DNA of 8,679 nt from Frankiales bacterium. Its GTDB lineage: Bacteria > Actinomycetota > Actinomycetes > Mycobacteriales > SCTD01. Below are positions 1 through 5,384 of this stretch, in pieces. The stretch is taken from the NCBI GenBank assembly GCA_004299215.1, contig SCTD01000542.1, positions 1-8,679 on the forward strand. Direction: 5' to 3'. The position numbers and the translations under genes were made by a program. Positions within the stretch are counted from its first letter, which is position 1; every line of letters starts with the position of its first letter. The notes beneath the pieces are model-generated. The model did no database searches. It had not been told where the DNA came from and worked only from the letters and a program-made list of their open reading frames with translations.

Positions 1-56
1 GGTCAGCGTCGGCGGGCCGCCGGCCGGGCCGGCCCTGGGCCTGACCGACGCTGACC
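1..56. repeat. Perfect 12-bp inverted repeat bounding an apparently inverted 32-bp coding segment
   Basis: GGTCAGCGTCGG at 1-12 is the exact reverse complement of CCGACGCTGACC at 45-56, leaving a 32-base centre at 13-44. The left arm begins at the first base of the window, so the repeat may be longer than 12 bp. The structure lies inside the SDR gene. In the given orientation residues 89-99 of the SDR are unlike its family; turning the centre around gives SVGGPPAGPALGLTDAD in the same frame with no stop. This shows that the segment is reversed relative to a conventional gene. Whether that is biological or an artefact cannot be decided here. Confidence 0.9.
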
Positions 57-307
57 AGCGCTCCGTCGAGCCGGCCGTACGCCTCCAGCGCGGCGGCGAT
101 CAGGCGGTCCGGGGTCGCCGCGTCGGCGAGATCGGCGGCGACGCCGACGGCGCCCAGCCGGTCCGCGGCTGCGGCGACCGAGGTCGCGTCGCGAGCGGCG
201 AGGACGACGTACGCGCCCTCGGCCGCCAGCACGGTCGCCGCGGCGAGCCCGAGCCCGCGCGAGGCGCCCGTGACGACGTAGACCTTGCCTCCGAGACCGA
301 GGTCCAC
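1..307 (-). CDS. Short-chain dehydrogenase/reductase (SDR), N-terminal 102 residues, cut by the window edge
   Basis: This is the N-terminal part of a Rossmann-fold NAD(P)-dependent oxidoreductase; the catalytic Ser/Tyr/Lys part lies outside the window. The glycine-rich nucleotide-binding motif TGASRGLG is at residues 13-20, followed by an ARD end-of-beta2 segment (38-40) and an Asp-Leu pair (59-60) typical of the adenine pocket. The start is a GTG two bases after the TAG of the alcohol dehydrogenase gene, so the two are probably co-transcribed; no strong ribosome-binding site is visible. From residue 89 the sequence departs from the family. Where this actinobacterial SDR group has SVGGPPAG followed by a T-D-x-(D/E) segment, the gene reads SVGQAQGRPG. 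The departure coincides exactly with a segment between inverted repeats (see the repeat at 1-56), and flipping it restores the expected sequence in frame. The substrate is unknown. Confidence 0.85.
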   Translation of the reverse strand, partial: MDLGLGGKVYVVTGASRGLGLAAATVLAAEGAYVVLAARDATSVAAAADRLGAVGVAADLADAATPDRLIAAALEAYGRLDGALVSVGQAQGRPGRRPADAD

Positions 308-309
308 GG

Positions 310-1386
310 CTACGGCACCACGAGGGTGCGGACCGCCGTCCCGGCGGCCATGTCGGCGAAGGCTCCGTCGATGCCGTCCAGGCCGACGGTCCCGCTGATC
401 AGGGCACCGAGGTCGAGCCGGCCCTCGGCGGCGTGGCCGAGGATCCGTGGGATGTCGACGAGGGGGTCGGTGCTGCCGTAGACGCAGCCCTGGATCGTGC
501 GGGCGAAGTGGAAGAGCTCGAGCGCGGTGAACGACACCTGCTGCTCCTTGCCCCCGATGCCGACGATCGTGGTCACGCCGCCGCGCCGCGTGGCCGACCA
601 CGCGGGGCGGATCGTGTCCGCGAGCCCGACGCAGTCGAAGGCGTGGTCCGCGCCGCGGCCGTCCGTGAGACCGCGCACCTGCTTGGCCAGCTCGCCTCCC
701 GCCTCGAGGACCTCGGTCGCTCCCATGGTCCGGGCGAGCTCCAGCTTGTCGGGGGACCGGTCGACGACGATGACGCTGCCGGCTCCCGCCAGCCGGGCGC
801 CCTGGACGACGGACAGGCCGACCCCGCCGAGGCCGACGACGAGGACGGACTGGCCGGCACGGACCTTCGCCGTGTTCAGGACGGCGCCGACACCGGTCAT
901 CACCGCGCAGCCGACCAGGGCAGCGTGCTCCAGCGGCACCTCGTCGGGCACCGGGATGACCGCCCGGGCGCTGACGACCGTCTCCTCGGCGAAGCCGGCC
1001 GTCGACAGGCCCGGGTAGACGTCCTGCCCGTCCACCGTGGCGTACGGCACGCTCGCGGCGCTGCTCGAGGTCTCGCACAGCCACGGCTCGCCCTGCCGGC
1101 AGTACCAGCAGGTGCCGTCCGGGGGAGCCCAGCAGAGCACGACGCGCGCCCCGGGTGCGGTGCTCGTGACGCCCTCGCCGACGGACACGACCGTCCCGGC
1201 GCTCTCGTGGCCGAGCACCACCGGCATGGCCTGTCGGAGCGTGCCCCTCGCGAGGGAGAGGTCGCTGTGGCAGACGCCGGTCGCCGCGATGCGCACGCGC
1301 ACCTGGCCGGGGCCGGGCTCGGGCAGGTCGAGCTCGGTGACGCGCAGGCTCTCGCCGGGGGCGGACAGGACGGCGGCGCGGACCAC
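310..1386 (-). CDS. Zinc-dependent medium-chain alcohol dehydrogenase
   Basis: A 358-residue MDR-family alcohol dehydrogenase, full length, expected to oxidise an alcohol to an aldehyde or ketone with NAD in the cytoplasm. Catalytic-zinc ligands are visible: Cys39 in GVCHSD, His60-Glu61 in GHESAG, and Cys160 in VGCAVMTG. The nucleotide-binding motif GLGGVG is at 185-190, and Asp209 at the end of the next strand points to NAD rather than NADP. The structural-zinc lobe is odd: the usual four cysteines are reduced to Cys93, Cys96 and Cys104, with Asp90 where the first would be; Cys85 lies nearby. The GTG start has a GAGGAG ribosome-binding site four bases upstream. It is transcribed divergently from the acyl-CoA ligase and is followed 2 bp later by an SDR gene, suggesting a small alcohol/aldehyde or lipid catabolic unit. 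The substrate is not determinable. Confidence 0.93.
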   Translation of the reverse strand: MVRAAVLSAPGESLRVTELDLPEPGPGQVRVRIAATGVCHSDLSLARGTLRQAMPVVLGHESAGTVVSVGEGVTSTAPGARVVLCWAPPDGTCWYCRQGEPWLCETSSSAASVPYATVDGQDVYPGLSTAGFAEETVVSARAVIPVPDEVPLEHAALVGCAVMTGVGAVLNTAKVRAGQSVLVVGLGGVGLSVVQGARLAGAGSVIVVDRSPDKLELARTMGATEVLEAGGELAKQVRGLTDGRGADHAFDCVGLADTIRPAWSATRRGGVTTIVGIGGKEQQVSFTALELFHFARTIQGCVYGSTDPLVDIPRILGHAAEGRLDLGALISGTVGLDGIDGAFADMAAGTAVRTLVVP

Positions 1387-1390
1387 GGGT

Positions 1391-1396
1391 CTCCTC
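1391..1396 (-). promoter_or_regulatory. Ribosome-binding site of the alcohol dehydrogenase
   Basis: GAGGAG read on the minus strand, four bases before the GTG start at 1386. It fixes this start. Confidence 0.75.
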
Positions 1397-1416
1397 GGGC
1401 TCGGGGGCGTCTGCCG

Positions 1417-1422
1417 AGCCTA
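1417..1422 (-). promoter_or_regulatory. Candidate -10 box for the alcohol dehydrogenase
   Basis: TAGGCT on the minus strand fits the actinobacterial TAnnnT form and would start transcription about 25 bases before the GTG, leaving room for the ribosome-binding site. A -35 element is poor (CTGCAA at 1444-1439, 3 of 6 matches). The box overlaps the left arm of the palindrome at 1419-1438. Confidence 0.5.
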
Positions 1423-1438
1423 CGGATCGCGACGTAGG
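1419..1438. promoter_or_regulatory. Palindromic candidate operator between alcohol dehydrogenase and acyl-CoA ligase
   Basis: CCTACG (1419-1424) and CGTAGG (1433-1438) form a perfect 6-bp inverted repeat with an 8-bp centre in the 82-bp divergent intergenic region. The TAGG of each arm forms the start of an outward-facing -10 box, so a dimeric regulator bound here would cover both promoters. No regulator gene is visible in the window; the operator role is inferred. Confidence 0.4.
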
Positions 1439-1440
1439 TT
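1435..1440 (+). promoter_or_regulatory. Candidate -10 box for the acyl-CoA ligase
   Basis: TAGGTT fits TAnnnT and overlaps the right arm of the palindrome at 1419-1438. It predicts a transcript start about 22 bases before the ATG. The possible -35 (CTGCCG at 1411-1416, 18-base spacer) is weak. Confidence 0.5.
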
Positions 1441-1457
1441 GCAGCGACGACGACCGC

Positions 1458-1463
1458 GAGGAG
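1458..1463 (+). promoter_or_regulatory. Ribosome-binding site of the acyl-CoA ligase
   Basis: GAGGAG five bases before the ATG at 1469. It decides this start against the open frame that continues upstream to 1037 through the antisense of the alcohol dehydrogenase. Confidence 0.8.
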
Positions 1464-1468
1464 CCCCC

Positions 1469-3007
1469 ATGAAGGTGCCGTTCTCCACCGCCGACTTCCT
1501 CGACCGCGCCGAGGGCGTCTACCCCCGCCGCGTCGGTCTGGTGGACGAGCCCGGTGACGCCCAGGACGGCGGCCTCGGCCGGCTGACGTACGGCGAGCTC
1601 GCGGTGCGCGCGCGCTCCCTCGCGGCGGGCCTGGACGCGCTGGGGGTCGGCCGCGGCGAGCGGGTGGCGATCGTCAGCCACAACAGCGGCCGGCTGCTGG
1701 AGGCGTTCTTCGGCGTGACCGGGTGGGGTCGGGTGCTCGTGCCGGTGAACTTCCGGCTGTCCCGCGACGAGGTCGCCTACATCGTCGAGCACTCCGGTGC
1801 GACGGTCCTGCTGGTCGACCCCGAGGTCGACGCGGCGCTGGCCGACGTCTCCGCCACGCACCGCTTCGTGCTCGGCAAGGAGTCCGACGCCGCGCTGCTC
1901 CCGCCCGATGCCGATCCGCAGCCCTGGGAGCCGGACGAGGACGCCACCGCCACGATCAACTACACCTCCGGCACGACCGCGCGGCCGAAGGGAGTGCAGA
2001 TCACCCACCGCAACATCTGGGTCAACGGCGTCACCTTCGCCCTGCACGCCGGGGTGAGCGACCGTGACGTCTACCTCCACACGCTGCCGATGTTCCACGC
2101 CAACGGCTGGGGGATGCCGTTCGCGCTGGCTGGGCTGGGCGTGCCGCAGGTCGTCATCCGCAAGATCGACGGCGCGGAGATCCTGCGCCGCGTCGAGCAG
2201 CACGGCGTGACGCTGATGTGCGCGGCGCCGGCGGTCGTCGCGTCGGTGCTGGAGGCGGCAGCGACCTGGCACGGCGAGATCCCCGGGCGGGACCGGACCC
2301 GGATCATCGTGGCCGGGGCGCCGCCTCCGTCGCGCACCATCCAGCGGGTGGAGGACGAGCTGGGGTGGGAGTTCCTCCAGATCTACGGGCTGACCGAGAC
2401 CTCGCCGCTGCTGACCGTGAACCGCAGGCGCGCGGAGGAGGACGAGCTCGCCCCCGAGGAGCGGGCCAGGCGACTGGGCCGGGCCGGCATGCCCGGCCTC
2501 GGCACCCGGATCCGGATCAGCGGGACCGGCGAGGTGCTGGCCCGCGGCAACACGGTGCTCGAGGGCTACTGGCAGCAGCCCGACGCGACCGCCGACGCGC
2601 TGGCCGGAGGCTGGTTCCACACCGGCGACGGCGGTGTCGTCGACGACGAGGGCTACCTCTCGATCAGCGACCGACGCAAGGACGTCATCATCACCGGCGG
2701 TGAGAACGTCTCCTCGATCGAGGTCGAGGACTGCCTGTTCAACCACCCCGCTGTCGCCGAGGTCGCGGTCATCGGGGTCCCGTCCGAGAAGTGGGGCGAG
2801 ACCATCAAGGCGCTCGTCGTGCTCGCGCCGGGCCAGTCGGCGGACGAGGCCGAGCTGATCGCGCACTGCAAGAAGCACCTCGCCGGCTACAAGGCGCCGA
2901 CCTCCGTCGAGCTGCGCGAGGCGATCCCGCGCACCGCCACGGGCAAGGTGCAGAAGTTCAAGCTGCGCGAGCAGTACTGGGCCGGCCGGGACCGGCAGGT
3001 CAACTGA
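1469..3007 (+). CDS. AMP-dependent acyl-CoA synthetase/ligase
   Basis: A 512-residue ANL-superfamily enzyme, expected to activate a carboxylic acid with ATP to the acyl-adenylate and then transfer it to CoA. Visible motifs in order: the phosphate loop TSGTTARPKG (166-175), PMFHANGW (207-214) in the acyl pocket region, YGLTETSP (306-313), TGD (385-387), the hinge and C-terminal start SDRRKDVIITGGEN (400-413), and the C-terminal catalytic lysine in PRTATGK (Lys493). All key residues are present and the length is normal for FadD/DmdB-type medium-chain or general acyl-CoA ligases. The start is set by a GAGGAG site. It is divergent from an alcohol dehydrogenase and SDR, consistent with a pathway that oxidises an alcohol or aldehyde to an acid and activates it. 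The acyl substrate cannot be assigned from the sequence. Confidence 0.93.
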   Translation: MKVPFSTADFLDRAEGVYPRRVGLVDEPGDAQDGGLGRLTYGELAVRARSLAAGLDALGVGRGERVAIVSHNSGRLLEAFFGVTGWGRVLVPVNFRLSRDEVAYIVEHSGATVLLVDPEVDAALADVSATHRFVLGKESDAALLPPDADPQPWEPDEDATATINYTSGTTARPKGVQITHRNIWVNGVTFALHAGVSDRDVYLHTLPMFHANGWGMPFALAGLGVPQVVIRKIDGAEILRRVEQHGVTLMCAAPAVVASVLEAAATWHGEIPGRDRTRIIVAGAPPPSRTIQRVEDELGWEFLQIYGLTETSPLLTVNRRRAEEDELAPEERARRLGRAGMPGLGTRIRISGTGEVLARGNTVLEGYWQQPDATADALAGGWFHTGDGGVVDDEGYLSISDRRKDVIITGGENVSSIEVEDCLFNHPAVAEVAVIGVPSEKWGETIKALVVLAPGQSADEAELIAHCKKHLAGYKAPTSVELREAIPRTATGKVQKFKLREQYWAGRDRQVN

Positions 3008-3035
3008 GCCTCAGGCGGGCGAGCTCTCCGCTGGC

Positions 3036-3041
3036 TAGGGT
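3036..3041 (+). promoter_or_regulatory. -10 box of a leaderless promoter for the GNAT gene
   Basis: TAGGGT is followed by six bases and then the GTG at 3048, so transcription should begin at or very near the start codon. No ribosome-binding site precedes the GTG. It sits in the 40-bp gap after the ligase stop and gives the GNAT gene its own promoter. No convincing -35 is seen. Confidence 0.6.
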
Positions 3042-3047
3042 CGAGAC

Positions 3048-3533
3048 GTGCTGATCCGCCCTGCCGCAGCCGAGGACTGGCCGCGCATCCACCCCTTCTT
3101 CGCGGCGATCGTGGAGGAGGGGGAGACGTACGCGTTCCCGCCGGGGCTCTCGCTGGAGCAGGCGCAGCCGTGGTGGATGGAGGCACCCCCCGCGACCACG
3201 GTCGTCGCCGTGGAGGGCGACGAGGTCCTCGGGTCCGCGAAGGCGGGCCCCAACCGGCCGGGTCGCGGTGCGCACGTCGCCACCGCGAGCTTCATGGTCG
3301 CGCCCGAGCACCGCGGGCGCGGGGTGGGGCGGGCGCTCGGCGAGCACGTCCTCTCCTGGGCGAGGGCCGAGGGGTACCGCAGCATGCAGTTCAACGCGGT
3401 CGTCGAGACCAACACCGGGGCCGTGCGCCTCTGGCAGGAGCTCGGCTTCCAGGTCGTCGGGACGGTCCCGGAGGCCTTCGACTCCCGGCAGCACGGACTG
3501 GTCGGGCTGCACGTCATGTTCCGGCGGCTCTAG
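3048..3533 (+). CDS. GNAT-family N-acetyltransferase
   Basis: A 161-residue single-domain GNAT protein, expected to move an acetyl group from acetyl-CoA to an amine; the acceptor is unknown. The acetyl-CoA pyrophosphate loop is EHRGRGVGRAL (87-97), preceded by the beta4 strand ATASFMVAP (78-86), and motif B is seen in TNTGAVRLWQELGF (121-134). The N-terminus begins directly with the IRPA strand typical of the fold, which supports the GTG start. The start has a TAGGGT -10 box six bases upstream and no ribosome-binding site, so the message is probably leaderless. The TAG stop shares the CTAG at 3530-3533 with the stop of the convergent DUF1697 gene. Confidence 0.9.
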   Translation: MLIRPAAAEDWPRIHPFFAAIVEEGETYAFPPGLSLEQAQPWWMEAPPATTVVAVEGDEVLGSAKAGPNRPGRGAHVATASFMVAPEHRGRGVGRALGEHVLSWARAEGYRSMQFNAVVETNTGAVRLWQELGFQVVGTVPEAFDSRQHGLVGLHVMFRRL

Positions 3534-4054
3534 GCGCTCCGGCCCCTGGCGAGCTCCTGGAGCGCCAGGACCGTGCGCCAGTTCCGCGCCGAGGCGATCA
3601 CGCCGAGCTGCTTGCCGCTCAGCAGCTTCGCGGCCCTGGAGCCCTGCGAGCCGCCGGCGTACGCCACGTAGAGCACCTCGGGGCCGGGCGCGACCCGGTC
3701 GGGCAGCAGCGCGTCGGCGTCGACGGGCGGCGGCGGGCCGGACAGGAAGGCGACGTGCAGCCGGGTCGGGTCGTCGACGTCGAAGGGGTTGCCGGCGACG
3801 ACCGCGTCCAGCTGCGCGGAGGTGCGTACCAGCACCTGCACGGGCAGACCGAGCTCGGCCGCCAGGGCGCCGGTCACAGCTCCCCGCAGCGCCTCGGCCG
3901 AGCCGCTCCACCCCACGACGGCGTTGCCGCTCTGCAGGTACGTGACGACGTCCGCACAGCCCAGCCGCTCGAGCAGCGAGCGGAGGTCCGGCATGGAGAT
4001 GCGGTTGTGGGCGCCGACGTTGACGCCGCGCAGGAGGACCACGAAGCGCGTCAT
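3530..4054 (-). CDS. DUF1697 family protein
   Basis: A 174-residue protein, complete and of normal length for DUF1697, a family of unknown function. Family signatures are visible: LLRGVNVG (7-14) at the N-terminus, TYLQSGN (38-44), the VRTSAQLDAVVAGNPF segment (76-91), and the C-terminal ARNWRTVLAL (156-165). There is no signal peptide or membrane segment, so it should be cytoplasmic. It begins 22 bp downstream of the lipoprotein stop on the same strand, so read-through transcription is likely; there is no good ribosome-binding site. A CATCCT box six bases before the ATG is a marginal leaderless -10 candidate. Its TAG stop overlaps that of the GNAT gene by four bases. No function can be inferred from the neighbours. 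Confidence 0.9.
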   Translation of the reverse strand: MTRFVVLLRGVNVGAHNRISMPDLRSLLERLGCADVVTYLQSGNAVVGWSGSAEALRGAVTGALAAELGLPVQVLVRTSAQLDAVVAGNPFDVDDPTRLHVAFLSGPPPPVDADALLPDRVAPGPEVLYVAYAGGSQGSRAAKLLSGKQLGVIASARNWRTVLALQELARGRSA

Positions 4055-4076
4055 GGCCGCAGGATGCCGCAGCCGG

Positions 4077-5300
4077 TCAGCCGGAGGGGGTCGGGGCGGC
4101 AGAGGGCGTGCCGGCAGAGGGCGTGGCGGGCACCGAGAGCGCCGGCAGCGCGACGTCCAGGCAGGACATGGCCCGGGCGTCGCCGCCGGCCAGCGCGGTG
4201 ACCCGGGCGGCGGCCTCGGAGAGCCGCTCCTCGGGGAGCCTTCCCGACTCGACCGCGGCGACCAGCGCGTCGCGCATCCGTACGGCCTGGTTCCCGTCGG
4301 TCGCGAGCGCGGAGTCGGCGCCCGCCTCGATCGCGCGGACCGCTGCCTCCGGGAAGTCCCAGCGCAGGTTGACCGCTCCCATGCCGAGGCTGTCGGTCAT
4401 CGCCACGCCCTCGAAGCCCATGTCGCGGAGCAGCGCGTACGCCTTCGGGCTGAGCGAGGCGGGCAGGTCGGGGTCGAGCGCGGCGTAGCCGAGGTGGTTG
4501 AGCATGACGACCGGTGCGCCCGCGTCGATGGCTGCCTGGAACGGCAGCAGGTCCGTCCCGCGCAGGTCCTCGAGCGGAGCGTCGACGACGGCGGCCTCGG
4601 CGTGCGTGTCCGTGGTGGAGCGACCCTGGCCCGGGAAGTGCTTGACGGTCGGGGTGACACCGGCGTCGACGAGACCGGCCGAGAAGGCCAGGCCGTACTC
4701 CGTGGCGACGGCGGGGTCGGCGCTGAACGAGCGGTCGCCGATGATCCCGCTGTACGGCCCGTCGTCGAGGTCGAGCAGCGGGGCGAGGTCGAGGTCCACC
4801 CCCACCTCGATCAGCTGCCTGCCGATCCCCGCAGCGAGCTCGCGGACCTGCGCGGAGGTCATCTGCCGGGCCATCCGTCGCGGCGAGGGACCGGCGCCGA
4901 CGATCTCGCGCGTCACCGCGACCCGGCCGGACTCCTCGTCCGTCGAGACCAGCAGCGGGCGGCCGGCGCGCGCCCGCAGCCCGTCGACCAGGGCCTTCAC
5001 CTGCTCGGCCGACTCGACGTTGGGCTCGGACAGGAACAGCCCGCCGACGCCGAGGTCCACCACCGCCTGCCCCAGCGGGTCGTCGGCCGTCGTGACGCCG
5101 GGGATGCCGACGACCAGGACCGCAGCGGCCCGCGCCGCCAGCGGCGCCGGGTCGCACGACGGTGCCGGCGAGGCGGCGGCTCCGGACGCGCCGGGGGAGG
5201 ACGCGGGACCGGCGGACAGCGGCCCGGCGCAGCCGCTCAGCAGGCCGCCGGCGAGGAGGAGGGCGGCCAGCCGGGGGGTGCGGGGTGACGTCGAGAGCAC
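4077..5300 (-). CDS. Glycoside hydrolase family 3 lipoprotein, NagZ-like beta-N-acetylhexosaminidase
   Basis: A 407-residue exported lipoprotein. A positive N-terminus, a hydrophobic stretch and the lipobox LLSGC (lipidated Cys24) mark a type II signal peptide; a Ser/Ala/Pro linker follows to about residue 48. The GH3 barrel covers about 50-375, with DEESGRV (121-127), IGDRSF (187-192), KHFPGQG (220-226) and the DTH loop (Asp231-His233) that supplies the acid/base histidine in the NagZ branch. The nucleophile is Asp303 in AMTDSLGMG. It should remove N-acetylglucosamine-type residues from cell-wall fragments at the outer face of the membrane. Cys49 and Cys380 flank the domain and may form a disulfide. 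The tail (390-407) is Pro/Ala/Ser/Thr-rich with a tandem repeat. The GTG start has a leaderless -10 box. DUF1697 follows 22 bp downstream. Confidence 0.92.
   Translation of the reverse strand: MLSTSPRTPRLAALLLAGGLLSGCAGPLSAGPASSPGASGAAASPAPSCDPAPLAARAAAVLVVGIPGVTTADDPLGQAVVDLGVGGLFLSEPNVESAEQVKALVDGLRARAGRPLLVSTDEESGRVAVTREIVGAGPSPRRMARQMTSAQVRELAAGIGRQLIEVGVDLDLAPLLDLDDGPYSGIIGDRSFSADPAVATEYGLAFSAGLVDAGVTPTVKHFPGQGRSTTDTHAEAAVVDAPLEDLRGTDLLPFQAAIDAGAPVVMLNHLGYAALDPDLPASLSPKAYALLRDMGFEGVAMTDSLGMGAVNLRWDFPEAAVRAIEAGADSALATDGNQAVRMRDALVAAVESGRLPEERLSEAAARVTALAGGDARAMSCLDVALPALSVPATPSAGTPSAAPTPSG
4097..4126 (-). repeat. 15-bp tandem duplication in the lipoprotein C-terminal tail
   Basis: Two adjacent 15-base units (4097-4111 and 4112-4126) are identical at 14 of 15 positions. 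On the minus strand they encode TPSAG and TPSAA in the low-complexity tail of the GH3 lipoprotein. The unit is five codons, so copy-number changes would keep the frame. Confidence 0.85.
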
Positions 5301-5306
5301 CCGGGC

Positions 5307-5312
5307 AGCCTA
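5307..5312 (-). promoter_or_regulatory. -10 box of a leaderless promoter for the GH3 lipoprotein
   Basis: TAGGCT on the minus strand, then six bases, then the GTG at 5300. No ribosome-binding site is present between them, so the transcript probably starts at the GTG. No clear -35. Confidence 0.6.
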
Positions 5313-5325
5313 CGTTCGCCGGGTG

Positions 5326-5344
5326 CCTGCAGTGTGGGTGCAGG
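5326..5344. promoter_or_regulatory. Palindrome in the lipoprotein/hydrolase divergent promoter region
   Basis: CCTGCA (5326-5331) and TGCAGG (5339-5344) form a perfect 6-bp inverted repeat with a 7-bp centre. It ends directly against the TACGTT -10 box of the hydrolase and lies upstream of the lipoprotein promoter, a usual operator position. The same intergenic region carries TACGTTCG twice (5311-5318 and 5345-5352). The binding protein is unknown. Confidence 0.35.
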
Positions 5345-5350
5345 TACGTT
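5345..5350 (+). promoter_or_regulatory. Candidate -10 box for the alpha/beta-hydrolase
   Basis: TACGTT fits TAnnnT and predicts a leader of about 28 bases that contains the AGGAG ribosome-binding site. No good -35 is visible. Confidence 0.45.
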
Positions 5351-5373
5351 CGAGCTCCGCCCGCAGCCGCCCC

Positions 5374-5378
5374 AGGAG
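5374..5378 (+). promoter_or_regulatory. Ribosome-binding site that decides the hydrolase start
   Basis: AGGAG lies six bases before the GTG at 5385 and favours it over the in-frame GTG at 5334, which lies upstream of the candidate -10 box. Confidence 0.75.
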
Positions 5379-5384
5379 ACGCCC

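Noticed and set aside
13..44. Internal GGCCGGCC palindromes in the SDR segment as a separate structure
   Set aside because: These are runs of Gly/Pro/Ala codons; only the outer 12-bp arms are beyond what coding bias explains.
433..1437. Long plus-strand open frame opposite the alcohol dehydrogenase
   Set aside because: Low-complexity Ala/Arg/Gly/Asp composition typical of an antisense shadow in high-GC DNA; the minus-strand gene has clear catalytic motifs.
1037..1468. N-terminal extension of the acyl-CoA ligase frame
   Set aside because: It lies antisense to the alcohol dehydrogenase, has no ligase-like sequence, and a GAGGAG site precedes the ATG at 1469.
3014..3032. Possible hairpin terminator after the acyl-CoA ligase
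   Set aside because: Only about four good pairs (GCGG/CCGC) and no T-run; too weak to call.
3000..3911. Long minus-strand open frame across the GNAT gene
   Set aside because: Arg/Ala/Pro-rich shadow without motifs; both the GNAT and DUF1697 genes in this stretch are well supported.
3789..5288. 499-codon plus-strand open frame opposite DUF1697 and the GH3 lipoprotein
   Set aside because: Shadow composition; the minus-strand genes carry a lipobox, KHFPGQG and DUF1697 signatures.
5334..5384. Longer start for the esterase at GTG 5334
   Set aside because: It lies upstream of the candidate -10 box, while the GTG at 5385 has AGGAG six bases before it and gives the usual family N-terminus.
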